This document shows positions 9,291 to 21,518 of a DNA stretch of 64,000 nt, in pieces. The notes beneath the pieces were generated by a model. That model saw nothing but the letters and a program-made list of their open reading frames with translations. It was not told where the DNA came from and searched no databases. The position numbers and the translations under genes were made by a program. The first letter of the stretch is position 1. Every line of letters begins with the position of its first letter. The stretch is from Pascua guehoae (taxonomy: Eukaryota; Basidiomycota; Tremellomycetes; Trichosporonales; Trichosporonaceae), in assembly GCA_001600415.1 (NCBI GenBank), contig BCJX01000003.1, forward strand, positions 467,632-531,631, written 5' to 3'.

Positions 9291-11639
9291 ATGCCGTTCC
9301 GCGCCCGCCTCAACCCCGCAGCGCTCCCGCGGCGCCGCGCGGCAGCCCTGGCATTCCGCGCTACTCTTCCCCCGCGTTTCCCCGGCCCCGCGGCAGTGTT
9401 TGCATCGACACCGCTCTTCCCAACGACGCCTGGCGGCCCCGGTCCCAGCTCTCTCCGGAGCTATGCGACGCCGTCTGCTCCTCGCGCGGCGTTTGCGAGC
9501 TTTTTCCGGCGACAAAAGCGCCCCGACCCGGTCAGCCCGACCGCGGCGGTGATGGCTGCACTTGCGCCGGGCATGCTCGAGACGCTTCGGAGTTCGTACG
9601 CCGCGCTCATGGGACGGATTGAAGCCGACCCGTCGACGCCGCGGTTGACGAGCGACGAGCTCGCCCTGTTGCTTGAAACGGTAGCCTCGAAGGCGTCGGC
9701 GTCAGCACTCCCCCTCCTCCGCGAGATCTGGTCGGATATGGAGGCCCACGGCGTCGAGCCAGAGCCGAGACATACGCGCGCGTTCGTGTACGGGCTGGCG
9801 ACGCACGGGGCCGCCGACGAGGCGCTCGCGCTCGTCGTCGACGGAGAGGATGTCGGCCCGCGCGAGTGGCTCGCTATTGCCGAGGGGACACCGGCGGACC
9901 GGCTCGACAGCGTCTTGAAAACTGCCGCCGAGCGGGGGGTACTGAGCGAGCGCATGTACGGTCCCCTGTTGGCAGCGGCGGCGGACGACGCGGCGGTGCT
10001 CGACGTCTTGGGACGGATGGCCTCCGACGGCATAGACCCCGGGTTGTGGAGTGCGCGGGCACGCGTCGCGACATACCTCCGCTCTGGAGACATAGCGTCT
10101 GCGCGCGAGGCGGTTGGCTTGTGGTCGCCCAACGCCGAGGATGACGAGCTTGCCCAGGCGCTCTGGCAAACGGCAATCGACGTCCACATGACGGCAAAAG
10201 ACGTTCCAGCCGTCGAGCGCGCCATGCGCGAGATGAACGGGCACCCGCCACCGCACGCCTTTGTCTATCTCGTCGAGCAGCGACTCGGCGATGCCGCGGA
10301 CGCGTCGAGGATAGCCGCGCCAGCCGTCCTGGATGCGGTACACCATGTGGCGTACACGACGGGGCACGTCCTCCCCGCGCCCGCGTGGACGCGTCTCATT
10401 GCCGACTTGGTTGGGAATGTAGACACACAGGGGCTGGAAACGGCGCTCGACGTGTACCGCGCCTCACAGTCGCATGGATCAGTGGCGAGCTTTCCCCTCG
10501 CGCTCGTGCTCATCCGCGCGTTGTGTGAGCAGCGCCCGCCGGCACTCAGCGCCGCAATGGAGGTCTATGACGACCTCCTCATCGCGGCGGACGCCAACGC
10601 GTTCGACTATACCCTGCAACCACGCGGAGAAATCTACGAGGTTCTTCTCGGCGCGTGTGCCGCGTCGTCACCACCAAATGCCCGTGCCGCGTTGGGCCTC
10701 GCGGGTGACATGGCCCGGCGCGGTCAGCGTCTCCGCGCTCGCGCGGTGGCACCACTCGTCGTCGACCTGATTCGCGGCGCGCAGGACCACCACGAGGCAT
10801 TCGATATTTACTCGCGCCTGCACGCCATTGCCAACGGGCCGCTCACCGAGCGCGCATACGACGCGATCATCACGGCGTTCATCGCCGCGTCGTTCCCGGA
10901 AGCCAACACACCGCGCACGCCACCCGCCGAGCATGTCATTTCCATGATGCGCGACATGCGCGCCGCGGGACACCGCCCGGGCACGCGCATCGTCACTTCG
11001 CTGCTCAAGGCGTACGCGACTGCGGCCAAGGGGACGCGCCGGCTGCCGGTCGCCGAAGCCCGCTTCCAGCTCGGGGCTTTGCTCTCGGCCGTGCGCGACG
11101 TGCACACGCTCGTCTCCCTCGACCCCCTCATCGACGTCGACGTCCCGCTCCTCACTGCCCTCATGGACGCCTTCTCGAGCACAAAGGCGTACGCCGAGGC
11201 GCTCGACGTGTGGGCGGAAATTGTCAACCGGCGCGCCGGAACAGACCCCGCCGTCGCCCCCCAGATCTTCTCGGCCGCCATCAACGTCGCCCTCGACACG
11301 TGCGCGCACGCCGAGCTCCTCCAGCGCGCCCGCAAGGTCTGGGCATGGGGACACCGCCACGGCCTCATCCGCGAAACCAAGAATTGGGAAACGTGGGTCG
11401 AGTGCCTCGCGCGCCTGGGGAGGCTCGACGAAGCCACCTATATCGTCTGCGTCGACATGGGCCACGACGGCATCCCACAACCCACAAAGGAGATTGCGGG
11501 CATCTTGTACAAGTTTGCCTGGCGCCGGCCACGCGAGATTAAGCAGGTCGAAATGCGCGTCCAGCAGCGGTTCCCCCAGTGGGCAGACGAGCTGGGCGAG
11601 ATTGTACGCACAAAGTCGCATTGTACGTCGCGCAAGTAG
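9291..11639 (+). CDS. PPR-like helical-repeat protein, probably mitochondrial
   Basis: An intronless 782-aa protein. The first 60 residues are rich in Arg, Ala and Pro with almost no acids (MPFRARLNPAALPRRRAA), as in a mitochondrial presequence. The rest is a chain of paired amphipathic helices with PPR-style spacing and motifs such as RAFVYGLATHGAADEAL, AYDAIITAFIAA and EALDVWAEIVNRR. Proteins of this type bind organellar RNA for stability, processing or translation. I cannot assign it to a named yeast factor. Absence of introns is unusual beside multi-exon neighbours but common for PPR genes. The next in-frame Met (residue 87) would remove the presequence, so the first ATG is preferred despite the nearby TATA-like motif. 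Confidence 0.75.
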   Translation: MPFRARLNPAALPRRRAAALAFRATLPPRFPGPAAVFASTPLFPTTPGGPGPSSLRSYATPSAPRAAFASFFRRQKRPDPVSPTAAVMAALAPGMLETLRSSYAALMGRIEADPSTPRLTSDELALLLETVASKASASALPLLREIWSDMEAHGVEPEPRHTRAFVYGLATHGAADEALALVVDGEDVGPREWLAIAEGTPADRLDSVLKTAAERGVLSERMYGPLLAAAADDAAVLDVLGRMASDGIDPGLWSARARVATYLRSGDIASAREAVGLWSPNAEDDELAQALWQTAIDVHMTAKDVPAVERAMREMNGHPPPHAFVYLVEQRLGDAADASRIAAPAVLDAVHHVAYTTGHVLPAPAWTRLIADLVGNVDTQGLETALDVYRASQSHGSVASFPLALVLIRALCEQRPPALSAAMEVYDDLLIAADANAFDYTLQPRGEIYEVLLGACAASSPPNARAALGLAGDMARRGQRLRARAVAPLVVDLIRGAQDHHEAFDIYSRLHAIANGPLTERAYDAIITAFIAASFPEANTPRTPPAEHVISMMRDMRAAGHRPGTRIVTSLLKAYATAAKGTRRLPVAEARFQLGALLSAVRDVHTLVSLDPLIDVDVPLLTALMDAFSSTKAYAEALDVWAEIVNRRAGTDPAVAPQIFSAAINVALDTCAHAELLQRARKVWAWGHRHGLIRETKNWETWVECLARLGRLDEATYIVCVDMGHDGIPQPTKEIAGILYKFAWRRPREIKQVEMRVQQRFPQWADELGEIVRTKSHCTSRK

Positions 11640-12365
11640 ATGCATCGTGTTGTGCGTGAGCGGCTTAGGAGGTACTGGGTTTGTCGGGTCCACGTATCGC
11701 GGGGCTGCTCGTGATTGACGCAGTTGGAGAGGCTGTTCCAGCCGACGCATGAAGGATATCGCTCTGCCTCTCATGATCACTGCCAGGGTGCTGGTCGGGA
11801 CAGCGTGGAATGAAGCAGTGGAAAGCCATCCGCAACTCACCACTCTCTTCGACTCACCAATGGCCAGCAGACGCGTCCATCCACTTTCTCGTATGCAGAT
11901 GCCCACCAGAAACGCCTGCCTCTGTCCAGGACTTGCTGTCTCCTGCCTCTCTGTCTTCCATTTGCAGCGGGTTGGGTCAGTCGGTCCATACCAACCTCTA
12001 CCAACCTTCACCCCCCATGACAACGTGGGCTACAGTTGGGGGGATCACATTGCCTCCCACTTGCAGTCTGCCGCAACAGTCTTATGGAAACTATGCATTA
12101 TGGCTTGCCTTGTGACGGTTATAGAGCGAAACGTCGAGAGGGCTATGGATACAGTCTGTCTACTTATCTATGGACGTTGAATCTAGGTAGGGCGTGCGTG
12201 TGTTGGACAAGAATAAATGGAGGAGGGAGAGTCAAGATCGGGAGATGGGGTGGTTGAGACAAATGGGAGACGTTTGGGTGGCAAGGACCGAGGACTGCGT
12301 CCGCAGAAGCATACGGGGAAGGCCCCACCAGCAAAAGCAGCACCCCCGAGCGTCAAGGGCGTCCC
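11640..12365. other. Intergenic between converging genes
   Basis: Holds the 3' ends of the PPR-like gene and the first AA14-like gene. ORFs here are short, without coding-like codon use. No repeat was seen. Confidence 0.5.
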
Positions 12366-14377
12366 TCATAGAGCTATCGCAGCCACGCCGAGTGTCATGG
12401 CAAGCATGACCACGGTGCTTGGTACACCGTTCGTGGCAGCGCTCGATACACCCTTGGGAGCACCCAAGACGACAGCATCTTGCTGGGCGCCGTCCTTCCA
12501 CCCGTAGAGCATATTGTACGTCGGGTTCTGTTGGTCGCTCGGTGGGGGGTCCATGTTGTTTCCGCTGAGGTTAGCTAGGTAGGGGTAAGAGGGAGGGAAG
12601 CGAGGAAGTGAAGTGAAGAAGAGAGTGGTTCGACGGTGCAGTGAGACACCATGTCCCATTTTGACTCCCCATGCCAACCCAACCCTTGGGACTGGTTCAG
12701 GCATGACTCCACTTCTCCTAGATCGTCTTCAAACACTTACGTCTTCTGCCAGAGGTACATTGGCTGCTTAGGTCCACTATACGTCAGTCAAGCTCGGTCG
12801 CTCAAAGACTTACGCAATGCAGCTGCTCGCATCGTTTTCGCAGTTGCGCGTAACTTCACCGTTGGGGACAATGTTGAGCTTGTTTGTCTTTCCCGTTACT
12901 TTGCAGCGGTAGAGGACGGAGTAGATTTCGGCGCCGTAGCCTAGGATGTTAGGTGGTTGTCGCGTCGCATCAGGTCTGGAGGAGTGCCCCCCTAGACCAG
13001 TCAAGGGGTGCGCTCAACCCGTCGTGCGTCCTTCAGACAGTACATACCCTCGCCGTCCAACTGGGTGTGGATCCAGCTCCATTGACACAGGCATCCTGCG
13101 TCCTGCGGTGTCAGCAAGATCTGAACGAATTCGGTAACTGGTAACCGTCGAGACACTTACGGGGCACTCTGGCATTCCCTCGGGGAACTCGTAATCGGTC
13201 AGGCGGTACCATGGCGACGTATAGTTGACGCTGATGACAGTCATGTCGCTGGGCTGGAGGGCCGCCACGTCGGACGTGTACGAGATTGAAATGGCAGTGC
13301 CGCCGCTGCCCGTTAGCGATGTCCCCTCGCTCTGTGACTGGCGTTGACTTACAAGCGCGACATGTTGAGCGGGTTTTGGCCGAGCTTGTTGGCATTGTGT
13401 AGGGGTCCTGTGTCGTCCTATTATTAGCAATGTGTCTGTTGTCTTTGGACCCCAAAAGTGATCGCCCTCAAGGTGCTTTGGGTTGCGCCGCCTTCTCGAC
13501 TTATCCCTTGCCATCTCGCCGCTGTGGCGTTGGACAAGGGAAGGGGTTTGAAGGTTGAAAACACAGCGGTCATCCCCAACCATCAGAGACCGTGAACCAT
13601 TCGTGGGCTGAGGGTTGCTCGTGCCGCATCACAGCGAGTGCCATTCTTGACCACCACACTCAAGTTGGCAGCATCATCTTGCTTCTGGCAAACTCGAACC
13701 TGGTTTGAGTTGTAGATGCTGGAGGAAAGCCTCTGAACCCTGCCACCCCTGGCCGGCGGTCAACGGCCACCACGTCCGTTTCGCCCTGAGACACGGCCGC
13801 CGGGGTGGCGTACGATGGCGGACGGCGCCGCCACCACCCTTAGAGCCACCGGGAACACGGAGCTCATTGTGCTGCGCTCATCGATTCCACGCCCCAACCT
13901 GTCTCACCCTCACACCACCCCCCTCGCCGACAGTAACGCTTCCCTCAAACTCACCTTGCAAGCATACGTAGGGAGCGGCTCGGTGATACTGGGGTTGCGA
14001 TACTTCGTGTGCACTCGGCTACAGCTGAGCTCAAACGTCGCGCGGCCGCCCGAAGGAATCTCCAGAAACTCGCCCTCGGCGGGGGTGAGGTTCTTGAGCC
14101 CATGCCCAAACCACTCGTCGACAGTTAGGTTCTTGAACCCGCGGAGAGGCGCGACGACCCCGTTAGTGTTCCAGTTCTGGACAGTTGCGTTGGGGAGGTC
14201 GGGATAGTTCTGCCGTTAGACGTGGGTGGATTTTGGTGATGGCCAAGGAAGGTTGCGGCCACTGATCGCGCCGTTGCGCCCATGAATGCTCACTAAGCCG
14301 AACATGGCCGTGTGCCAGAGGGCAATGTGTGCGTGTGCCCCCGCGGCAAGCACGAGGAGGGTTGCTGATATCCGCAT
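12366..14377 (-). CDS. AA14-type LPMO-like secreted protein, GPI-anchored
   Basis: Eight exons fit in phase: 14377-14294, 14209-13955, 13417-13353, 13305-13161, 13102-13048, 12940-12814, 12776-12741, 12564-12366, giving 321 aa. Signal peptide MRISATLLVLAAGAHA is followed directly by HIALWH, so the mature protein starts with His, as a copper histidine brace requires. WFGHG supplies a candidate second His. Other AA14-like features are GGTAISISYTSDV, PEGMPECPDAGC, CQWSWIHTQ, GPKQPMYLWQK, GNNM and LYGWKDGAQ. AA14 enzymes are reported to oxidise xylan. Substrate and activity here are unknown. The C-terminal 20 residues are hydrophobic (STVVMLAMTLGVAAIAL) after a Ser/Ala region, as in a GPI signal. 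An upstream in-frame ATG would spoil the signal peptide. Confidence 0.83.
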
Positions 14378-17300
14378 CGTGTCGTTGGATGAAGGAATGT
14401 GCCGAGTCCCGTGTATGGTGAGCCTACGGGTGGTGTTGGAATAAGTCGTTAAAAAGAGAGTGATGGACAAGAGGCCAGGTCTGTCGATAGCATGTAACTT
14501 CTGATGGTTCAGTACGCTTCCATGCTCGTCGTTTACTGGGTGTCTTCATGTGTTTCGTTGTCCAACATGTCGAGGAATGTGTTCCATGCGCAAGGGTAAC
14601 AAAAATCCTTACCCCAAAATGCGCAGTTGGGAGAACAAAAGATGGAAATCCTGTGCAAGGGAGCAAAACCCCAGTACCCCAGGAAAGCTGGGCATGTGTC
14701 CGCGCGTCACAGCCTCCATTGCGCATTTCTGCACCGCTTTTGCTGCTGGCATGCTGGTCCTCATGCCAGCCCTTGTTTTCATCACAGTCGGACAATGTCA
14801 GAGCGCCAGCTACGTAGTTTTGGGGTGGTTATCCTTGATCCTGGCTCCTTGCTCCTTGATCCTTGATCTAGCGTCCTGTCAGCGCTGACCAAAAAAAGTC
14901 CAAAAGGCGGAGGTAAAACGCCACACGCAGGGATCGGCTTTGGACGCGCCTGAACATTTCAAGCTAAAAGCATAGTGTAGTGCGCTAAGTGACATGTTGC
15001 ACACGGTGTGACGTAGGTAATGTGCATCTGGGCTGCGCAACAACGGGAATCGAGTGCTGGTATGCATCGGAGACTGACAGTAGCCAGCTAGCCACGAACC
15101 AAGTAGCACATGGGTGCGAGGATAAGATAGGAGATTTGTGGTTGTGATCGAGGTAGTGTGCTTGCTCGACGTCATAGCGCGTGCGCTAGTGCCTGGTTAT
15201 GTATCAGTCTGCCTGAAATCTACGCAGCTGCATGCGCAGACAACTTCGCCACCCGCCGTCGTTAGGATCGCGGCAAGCCCGAACGGCATGCACGGCAAGC
15301 AATCGTGCCAGACGTGAGCTGGGTGGGCCTTCGGGGGGCAGTAGAATTTGCGCGTTTGCGGAAGCAGACCTATGGTGCACCGCGTGTACGGTGCTTGAAG
15401 ATGAATCGGCGCGCAACACCACGTGGGTTCTTCGTGGCAGAAGCGACGTGCGATGACTATTCGCTGATCGTCGGAATCACATCGCTGCATTACTCGAGCA
15501 TGCGAGCATGCCCTTGTTGTAGGCCGCAATGGTCCTACGGTCATTCTTTCTCTGTCGCTTTCATCGCTGTGTAGAAAGTTGGAGTAGCCAGAGAGCGGCC
15601 CGTCTCAGCATATTTCCCATTCCTCATGTCCCATGGCGCGCCGTTTTCCTGAGAGGTTGCTTGACCTGCCTGGGATCTCCAAAACTGGCTGATGTGGATG
15701 TATCTGGCATATTTGCGAGCTTCAATGGAGAGAAGAGATTCCGGTAGTACGGCAATTACCCGTGACCCTCTAGCGAAATAATACAGGGGTACAGCTGGGG
15801 ATTGAAAACTTGGGAGTGGGAGGGCGTGAAAGGATATTAACACTCTCTAGTGGGCTGCGTTATCGGACTGAGCTGTTTCAGGCGCACATCACGAGTCCCA
15901 AGTACAAGTTGCGATTCTAAAACTCTTCTGTCGCCCCTTGGATTTGTTGTAAGACACAAAAAGGAGAAACATGGCGAGGATCAAAGTCTGAGCGTACGCC
16001 TGAGGGCGGGGAGGCGGGCGTGCAGTGACTTATTCCAACGGCATTCTCTCACCGGTGTGATGTCAACAGCTCTGCTGATACTGCCTCAGCCCAGATTGGA
16101 AGTGAGGGTCGGGGCTCATGGGCTCGTGGACTGTTCTTTTAAACGTGCACAGGCTCACACAACATTGGGATTCTGCCTGGTGCTCCAGCCATGTACAACA
16201 TCCTCCCTAGGGATTGGGAGGGATTGGGGCACTGCGGTACTGACCATTGCCGTTCTATACGTCGAATTCTGTGTTAATAGGGCCACCCTCGTCAAGAGTC
16301 TTGTCGACATGCATAATCTCTTGAGGACGGCGGGTTGGAGAAAGGTCCACAGTGGCCAATTCGTCCATCTTACTGTACATGCGTGAATCTCCGCGCTGGA
16401 GTCACTCCACTGCCCTCTTCACGACTAGACGAGATTTACAAGACAACCTCAAGATGAAAACGCGATGCCTGAGGATGGAAGGTGGTGACTCGGTGGGTAT
16501 TGCGTGATGGGAATGCAAGTTGCTGGCACATTCCGATTGTCTCAGTGGCAGGTGGATCCTCAACACCGAGCCGAAACCAATCTGCCACTTCGTGAAAGTG
16601 ATGCGTAAGCAGGTACTCTGTTGGGTGTTGGGTGTTGCCTCGACTCGCGTCAACCGGACACCGTATCGAGTTGTGGCCATGCAGTCGACGACGTGTTATA
16701 GGCCAACCACGGGGCCAACGAGTCCAATTGGCAATGCCACTTTCACCCCGTTTCCCTTGCATTCGCCAAGACACAGAAGGGCCCATGAACATGTTTCTCA
16801 GGCTTGATAGGGTCTACTTCCTACTCCTCTTGTGTATGGAGCCACTTTTTACATTCGAAAAGACCGTCTTCGCACTTGGCCGCCCGATTTACACTGCCAC
16901 GGTGGCAGGAGTTCGGCCGAGTAATTCACCCGTTCTCTAGTCACCGGGGGAAATGACCTGCCTTTCAAGTAAAACATCGTCCCCAGTGGCACGGTTTTGG
17001 ACAGAGGCAATATCAATTACTATCAGGTTATGCAGAAGGTCTATGTCGTCGCGTCCTTTGGAACTCGCTGTTAGCACCCAAAGATGAACATCTGCATTCT
17101 CGCCCACGTGTGGTATAATCGGTGGTCAGATCAACATGCCGAAGACGTTGGCAAAGCACTATTCCTATTCTGTACGCCTTAGGTGCAGATGCGGTACTAC
17201 CTTGGCACTCGGTCAATCCCTGCCAAAAGCCCGGGCTCCACGCAGCCGGAACATGTCTCACACGACAGGGATGTCGTAATGGTAGAGAACAGCACAGTCG

Positions 17301-18097
17301 GTGCGGCCTCCAGTTCGCTTGGGGGATCACCTGTGGCATCATAAACGTCGCAAAGTCCATTCCGTTGACTCGAAAGTGGGCTGTGTGATGGACGTTGCCT
17401 TTAAAGTGGGCCCGGAGTTGGGTCGATACGAGGGTCAATATGTCAATACCAATGAAAAGGCATGTGTGAAACCCACGTGCCCGCGAAACACGGGACAAGG
17501 AAGCTGTGATGAGGGTGGAGGGCGGCCACAAAAGAACGGATGAGTCGAAATCTTAACCCAAACGTGCTTGCTGAGCTTGCTTGGCCATTCGAGTCAAACA
17601 GAAGAAGGACCCTGAAGGCTGTTTTGGCCCCGGATGCGGCATCGGTTCTCACCCGAAGTCGGCCCGGGAGTACAGAAGATGCACGCACCGCCAGGCCCCG
17701 CCGATCCACCGCGATCCACCGCGATCCGCTGGCCCCGCCGGGCCCAGAAGGCCAAAAGGGTCGTGCGCCAGAGACGGCCGAGATGCCGATCGGAACCAGT
17801 TGACCCAGAGGGCGTTATTTTCAGATCCCACACGTCACAATCTTGGTCATCTCTTGCTTCCGAGGTACTCCCGGTTGCTCCCAAAGACGCCACTGGTCCG
17901 GTCAACCAGTCGCAATCATGGGCGCGTGACTAGGCTGTTTGCTAAGCAAAAAAACAGTGCAACCGGAGATAGAAACTGCACGTCTCTTCCCCCCGACACT
18001 ATTTACATCGACGTGACGACACCAATGTGGCCCGTCTTCCCAAACAACCACTCATCAGACACACACTCACCAAACGACCTGCACTAACCTACCACCA
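14378..18097. other. 3.7 kb gene-poor block
   Basis: No frame here combines coding-like codon use with splice sites. The longest ORF (15850-16386 +) reads as random sequence. Minor repeats are present: CCTTGATC-type runs at 14830-14870 and GATCCACCGC iterations at 17701-17730. It may hold decayed elements, but none is recognisable by eye. Confidence 0.5.
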
Positions 18098-20478
18098 ATG
18101 CTGCGATTCCTCTCCCGCGCATCGGGCGCGTCTACGACTGGGGCCGGCCCGTCGACATCACGTGCCAAGTCGGACGTGCGCGTCACAATTCACGTTCCCA
18201 ACTACGGCGGCATCTTCATGACCCTCCCGCGCGAGGGCATGCGGCGACACTGGAACCCTCTCCTGCCACCCGACACGCCCAGCGACCAAGAGCTCACTGG
18301 AGAGCTGGAGATTGAGGTGCCAAAGGGCACTGGACGGCGGCGGGTCAGGTGTATCCGTGTTACCCTTGTCTCTCGCTCGCGTCTCCACATGGGACCCAAG
18401 CGAGGGTGGGAAGAGGACACTCTGTTCGAGCGCAGCGTCGAGGTCAAGGGGGCGATTTTGCTCGAGGAGGGTACGCAGAGGTACGTCAGAGGACTAGGAA
18501 TCCATGGGCACGCTAGGTTTCCCACTTGGAGCCTCAGGCGCCGTTGCAATGTTACAAGGCGCTGACACCCAGATTCAAGTTTACAATCATCGTACCGTTC
18601 TCTCTGGCGCCGTTCGACGCGCACCCGGGCGGCGGTATCAAGCTCGACCTTATCGCCGAGGTCGAGGGACTCAAGCCTCAAAGGGTGCTTCCCGTAGGCC
18701 GAGGCAGCGGGCGCGTCAAGCGGCAAGGCAGCGGGAGCGGCAGCACCACAGTCGCCACAGCTGCACGGCAGGAGACTGGCGTCTGGAACGGGAGCGCATA
18801 CTGGTGCAGGGAGGACAACGGCCCGACCTCGTACGGCCCAAACTCCAACGGCCACGTCCGCAATGGCAGTCCCGGAAGCTCTGGCACCGCGACGCCAACT
18901 TCCGAGGAAGAGCGCGACTTGCGGCCAGGGCAGGACATCCTCGCCCACCTCACTGTGACGTGGTGCGACCCCGTGCAGGCGACGGGCGACGAGGTCGAGT
19001 GGCTCCGCGGGAGCGCATGTGCCGCACGCTGTGTGGGGTTGCTGTACAATCCCGATCCCGAGAACGGCGTCACGACCCTCGATGTGCGCAAGCAGGGGTT
19101 CGTGGATGGCTTGGGGCCGTTTGATATCCGGTTCTTGTCCGAAGTGGTGAGTGTTGTGTGGGTTGAGCGGAGTCGAGAACGATTGTGCGATGGTGGAGAT
19201 GAGGGAGAAGGCCCCCCAAGTGCAAAGAAAGGGAGGGCCCTGGAGTGGACACAGTCTCCAGTCCTGACGCGTCGCTGACACTGCAGTGGACAGTGTCCGC
19301 CTACCTCCGCACTCAAGTAAGCTTGCCTCAGCCCTCTGAAGCAACTACCATCTACTACGTCAACGTCGCTCTCAACCAGACCAGCAGCATCAAGTCTCCA
19401 CGCGACCCAGTCGAGACGCCACCAATCGTCTCGACTACGCCATTTGTCATTCTTGAAAAGGGGACAAAGCCCCCGCCCACTCGTCCAGGGATGGGAATGC
19501 CACCAGCTCTCTGGCGCGGCAAGGAGGCGCAAGGGACAGACGAGGGCGAGTTTGTCTTGGAGGGCATTGGACAGCTGCCCAATGATGAACGGGGACGGCC
19601 TTCTACTCTGCCAGGGTGAGTTGAAAGGAGGACAATAACGGGGTAGGCTGGGGGCGATGGGAGGGAACGGAATGGAGGATCGAGACGGAATGGAGAGCCA
19701 GTGGCCAGGCGTGGGGGGCGTGTAGGACCTCCTCGCAGTTGTGACGGGAGCACTGTCCTCCCCATTGAAGCCTCGAGAGGTGTGAATCATGTTTCCTCCC
19801 ACTACTACTCCACCGCAACTACTATCGATCCATGCTGACCACCAGCGTCATTACTCCCATTCGTGTGTCGCACGCGTTCCAAGTCGAAGTATGGTACTCT
19901 GTCTACGGCGAGGACGCACAAGGGAACAAGTACCCTCGACCCCAGCGAGGCCAAGTTCGCAAGCTCGTCGTCGACCGGCCAGTCGTCGTGCCTGCATGTG
20001 CCTTCATCCCCGAGGTAATCGAGCTTCCATCTTGTGAGTAGTACAACAGCTCGTTTGAGGGCCTATTATGTCCAGAATCCGACTGCGAACCAACTTGTAC
20101 TAACGCTCAGACGAGTCATTACTCTGCGCCAAACCCTGCACGCTCTGCTTCACACCGCCCGAGAAGCAAGCCTGCCAAACCTGCCCCCTGACGTCGATCC
20201 CCCACCCGCGCCACGACTTTGACCCCGACCTCGTGGGCAACGCGCGCGGCGTGTGCCCCGCGTGCGAGAAGCGGTTTGCGACGCACGACGACAACCCGAT
20301 GGGCATGTGTGCGTGCGGACTGGGCCTCGACAAGCTCGAGCAGCGGATGCGCAACATCACCCTCGACCGGTCGTGGTTTGACGCCCTCGTGCCCGAGGAT
20401 GGGAGCGTGAACAGCGTCGAGACGAAGAGCAGCGAGGAGAGAAACTCCTTGGATGAACGGCGGCGGCCGTCGGCGTAA
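18098..20478 (+). CDS. Arrestin-like domain protein
   Basis: Exons 18098-18480, 18573-19146, 19287-19615, 19846-20033 and 20111-20478 give 613 aa. The N-terminal half has arrestin-N style strands: DVRVTIHVPNYGG, LTGELEIEVPK, RRVRCIRVTLVSRSR and FKFTIIVPFSLAP. Ser/Gly-rich loops follow, then a second beta-rich region (WTVSAYLRTQVSLP, ITPIRVSHAFQVEVWYSVYG). The C-terminal tail is Cys-rich (CAKPCTLCFTPPEKQACQTC, CPACEKRF, MCACGLGLD) and could bind zinc. Fungal alpha-arrestins often act as ubiquitin-ligase adaptors. No PPxY motif was noticed in the parts read, so that role is uncertain. The arrestin fold call rests on pattern, not on a search. Confidence 0.6.
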
Positions 20479-21127
20479 GGGGAGAGAATCGTGTGCAATG
20501 GTGGTGGGCGCGAAGAAGGAGCGAAAATGGAGTGAAACTCCAACACTTTGCTGAGAAAATGCGCCTGGCCGTGAGAGCTGGGTGGAGTCGTGTGGTCGCG
20601 AGTATCTGTATCATCAGTCCAGGATAGTTGTCTCAGTGTATAGTTGTTTGGCCTGGATGATACAATCGCATTAATATTCTGCCTGATGCAATTGTTCGAC
20701 TATTCATGACAGGGCAAGTTGGTGAATGGAACGTGAACTGCACCACAATCGCAAGGTCACAGGTTTACACCTTTGAGTTTGTGATGCGACTTCGGAACGA
20801 CGGGTTACACGAGTTAGGGGGAAGAGTACTTGGCAGTATAGTGTGGTTTGAGCAGACTGAGAACTGCAATACCCCTCCTAAGATCCTAAGTTTGCCGATC
20901 ATGGTGTGCTTTTTTCGATCAGCAACAGGCCTGTGCGACGCCGTCCACAGAAAAAGACCATGGTCGTCAAAGTAATTTCGACCGCTGTGGTGGTGTGTTT
21001 TCCAGCTGTCGCCGAAACGCACTACCATTAATGGCCCGAAACCCTTCCGGCCACAGTGTGTTTCCTTCGACAGCCGACTAAAATCGTCAATTCTTACACA
21101 CCTCGCCATACCACACACACACAGATA
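20479..21127. other. Intergenic, no gene seen
   Basis: Downstream flank of the arrestin-like gene. It has several short GTGTG/CACAC-rich stretches, including partly self-complementary pieces at 20900-21080, but no gene. Confidence 0.45.
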
Positions 21128-21264
21128 CAGAGGGTGTCAAAAGGGACTGTGAGGGGCGCAGGGTGAGATTTGTCTTGCCCTGCCGAGTGCTCATCTCAGT
21201 ACCAGCTCAACGCTACATGCCACGGCATCGCTGCGCCCCTCACAGTCCTTTTTCACACCCTCTG
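21128..21264. mobile_element. MITE copy 1, TA target site, 137 bp
   Basis: Terminal inverted repeats begin CAGAGGGTGTCAAAAGGGAC and end with the near-perfect reverse complement (...TTTTTCACACCCTCTG). Complementarity extends about 32 bp through the GACTGTGAGGGGCGCAG block. The dinucleotide TA flanks both ends, as for Tc1/mariner-type insertions. There is no internal ORF, so it is non-autonomous. A related copy lies at 42580-42718. Confidence 0.8.
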
Positions 21265-21413
21265 TATGCTACCACAACTGCATATGTACTGTACCCCGAA
21301 CATGTTCATCAGATCACTTGCAAGGCAGTGAGACGTCGAACACTTGATGCCTGCACCTTGCTAGGTCAGGCGTTGCAGTCGTGGTTCGTTTTTGTTCCGA
21401 AGAAACATGAAAA

Positions 21414-21518
21414 GGCGATTTAGCTCAGTTGGTTAGAGCGCACGCTTCACATCTCACCCCAAGAATCTTGGGATTTAGTAAACGCGTGAGGTCGACAGTT
21501 CGACCCTGTCAATGGTCA
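21414..21518 (+). tRNA. tRNA-Val(CAC) with about 31-nt intron
   Basis: The D arm GCTC-AGTTGGTTA-GAGC is the same as in tRNA-Val(AAC). Anticodon stem CACGC/GCGTG encloses TTCACA, an insert of about 31 nt and C38, so the anticodon is CAC. The intron contains a hairpin CCCAAGA-ATC-TTGGG that can present splice sites to the tRNA endonuclease. The T arm is GACAG-TTCGACC-CTGTC. Acceptor GGCGATT/AATGGTC has one G-G mismatch and one G-U. A T-run terminator follows immediately at 21520. Confidence 0.85.

Noticed and set aside
10668..12023. 451-codon minus-strand frame opposite the PPR-like gene
   Set aside because: Lies antisense to a gene with a clear presequence and helical repeats; composition is that of a complementary-strand frame.
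18202..19344. 380-codon minus frame and a 374-codon frame at 18678-19802
   Set aside because: Both are antisense to the arrestin-like gene, whose exons join in phase with good splice sites.
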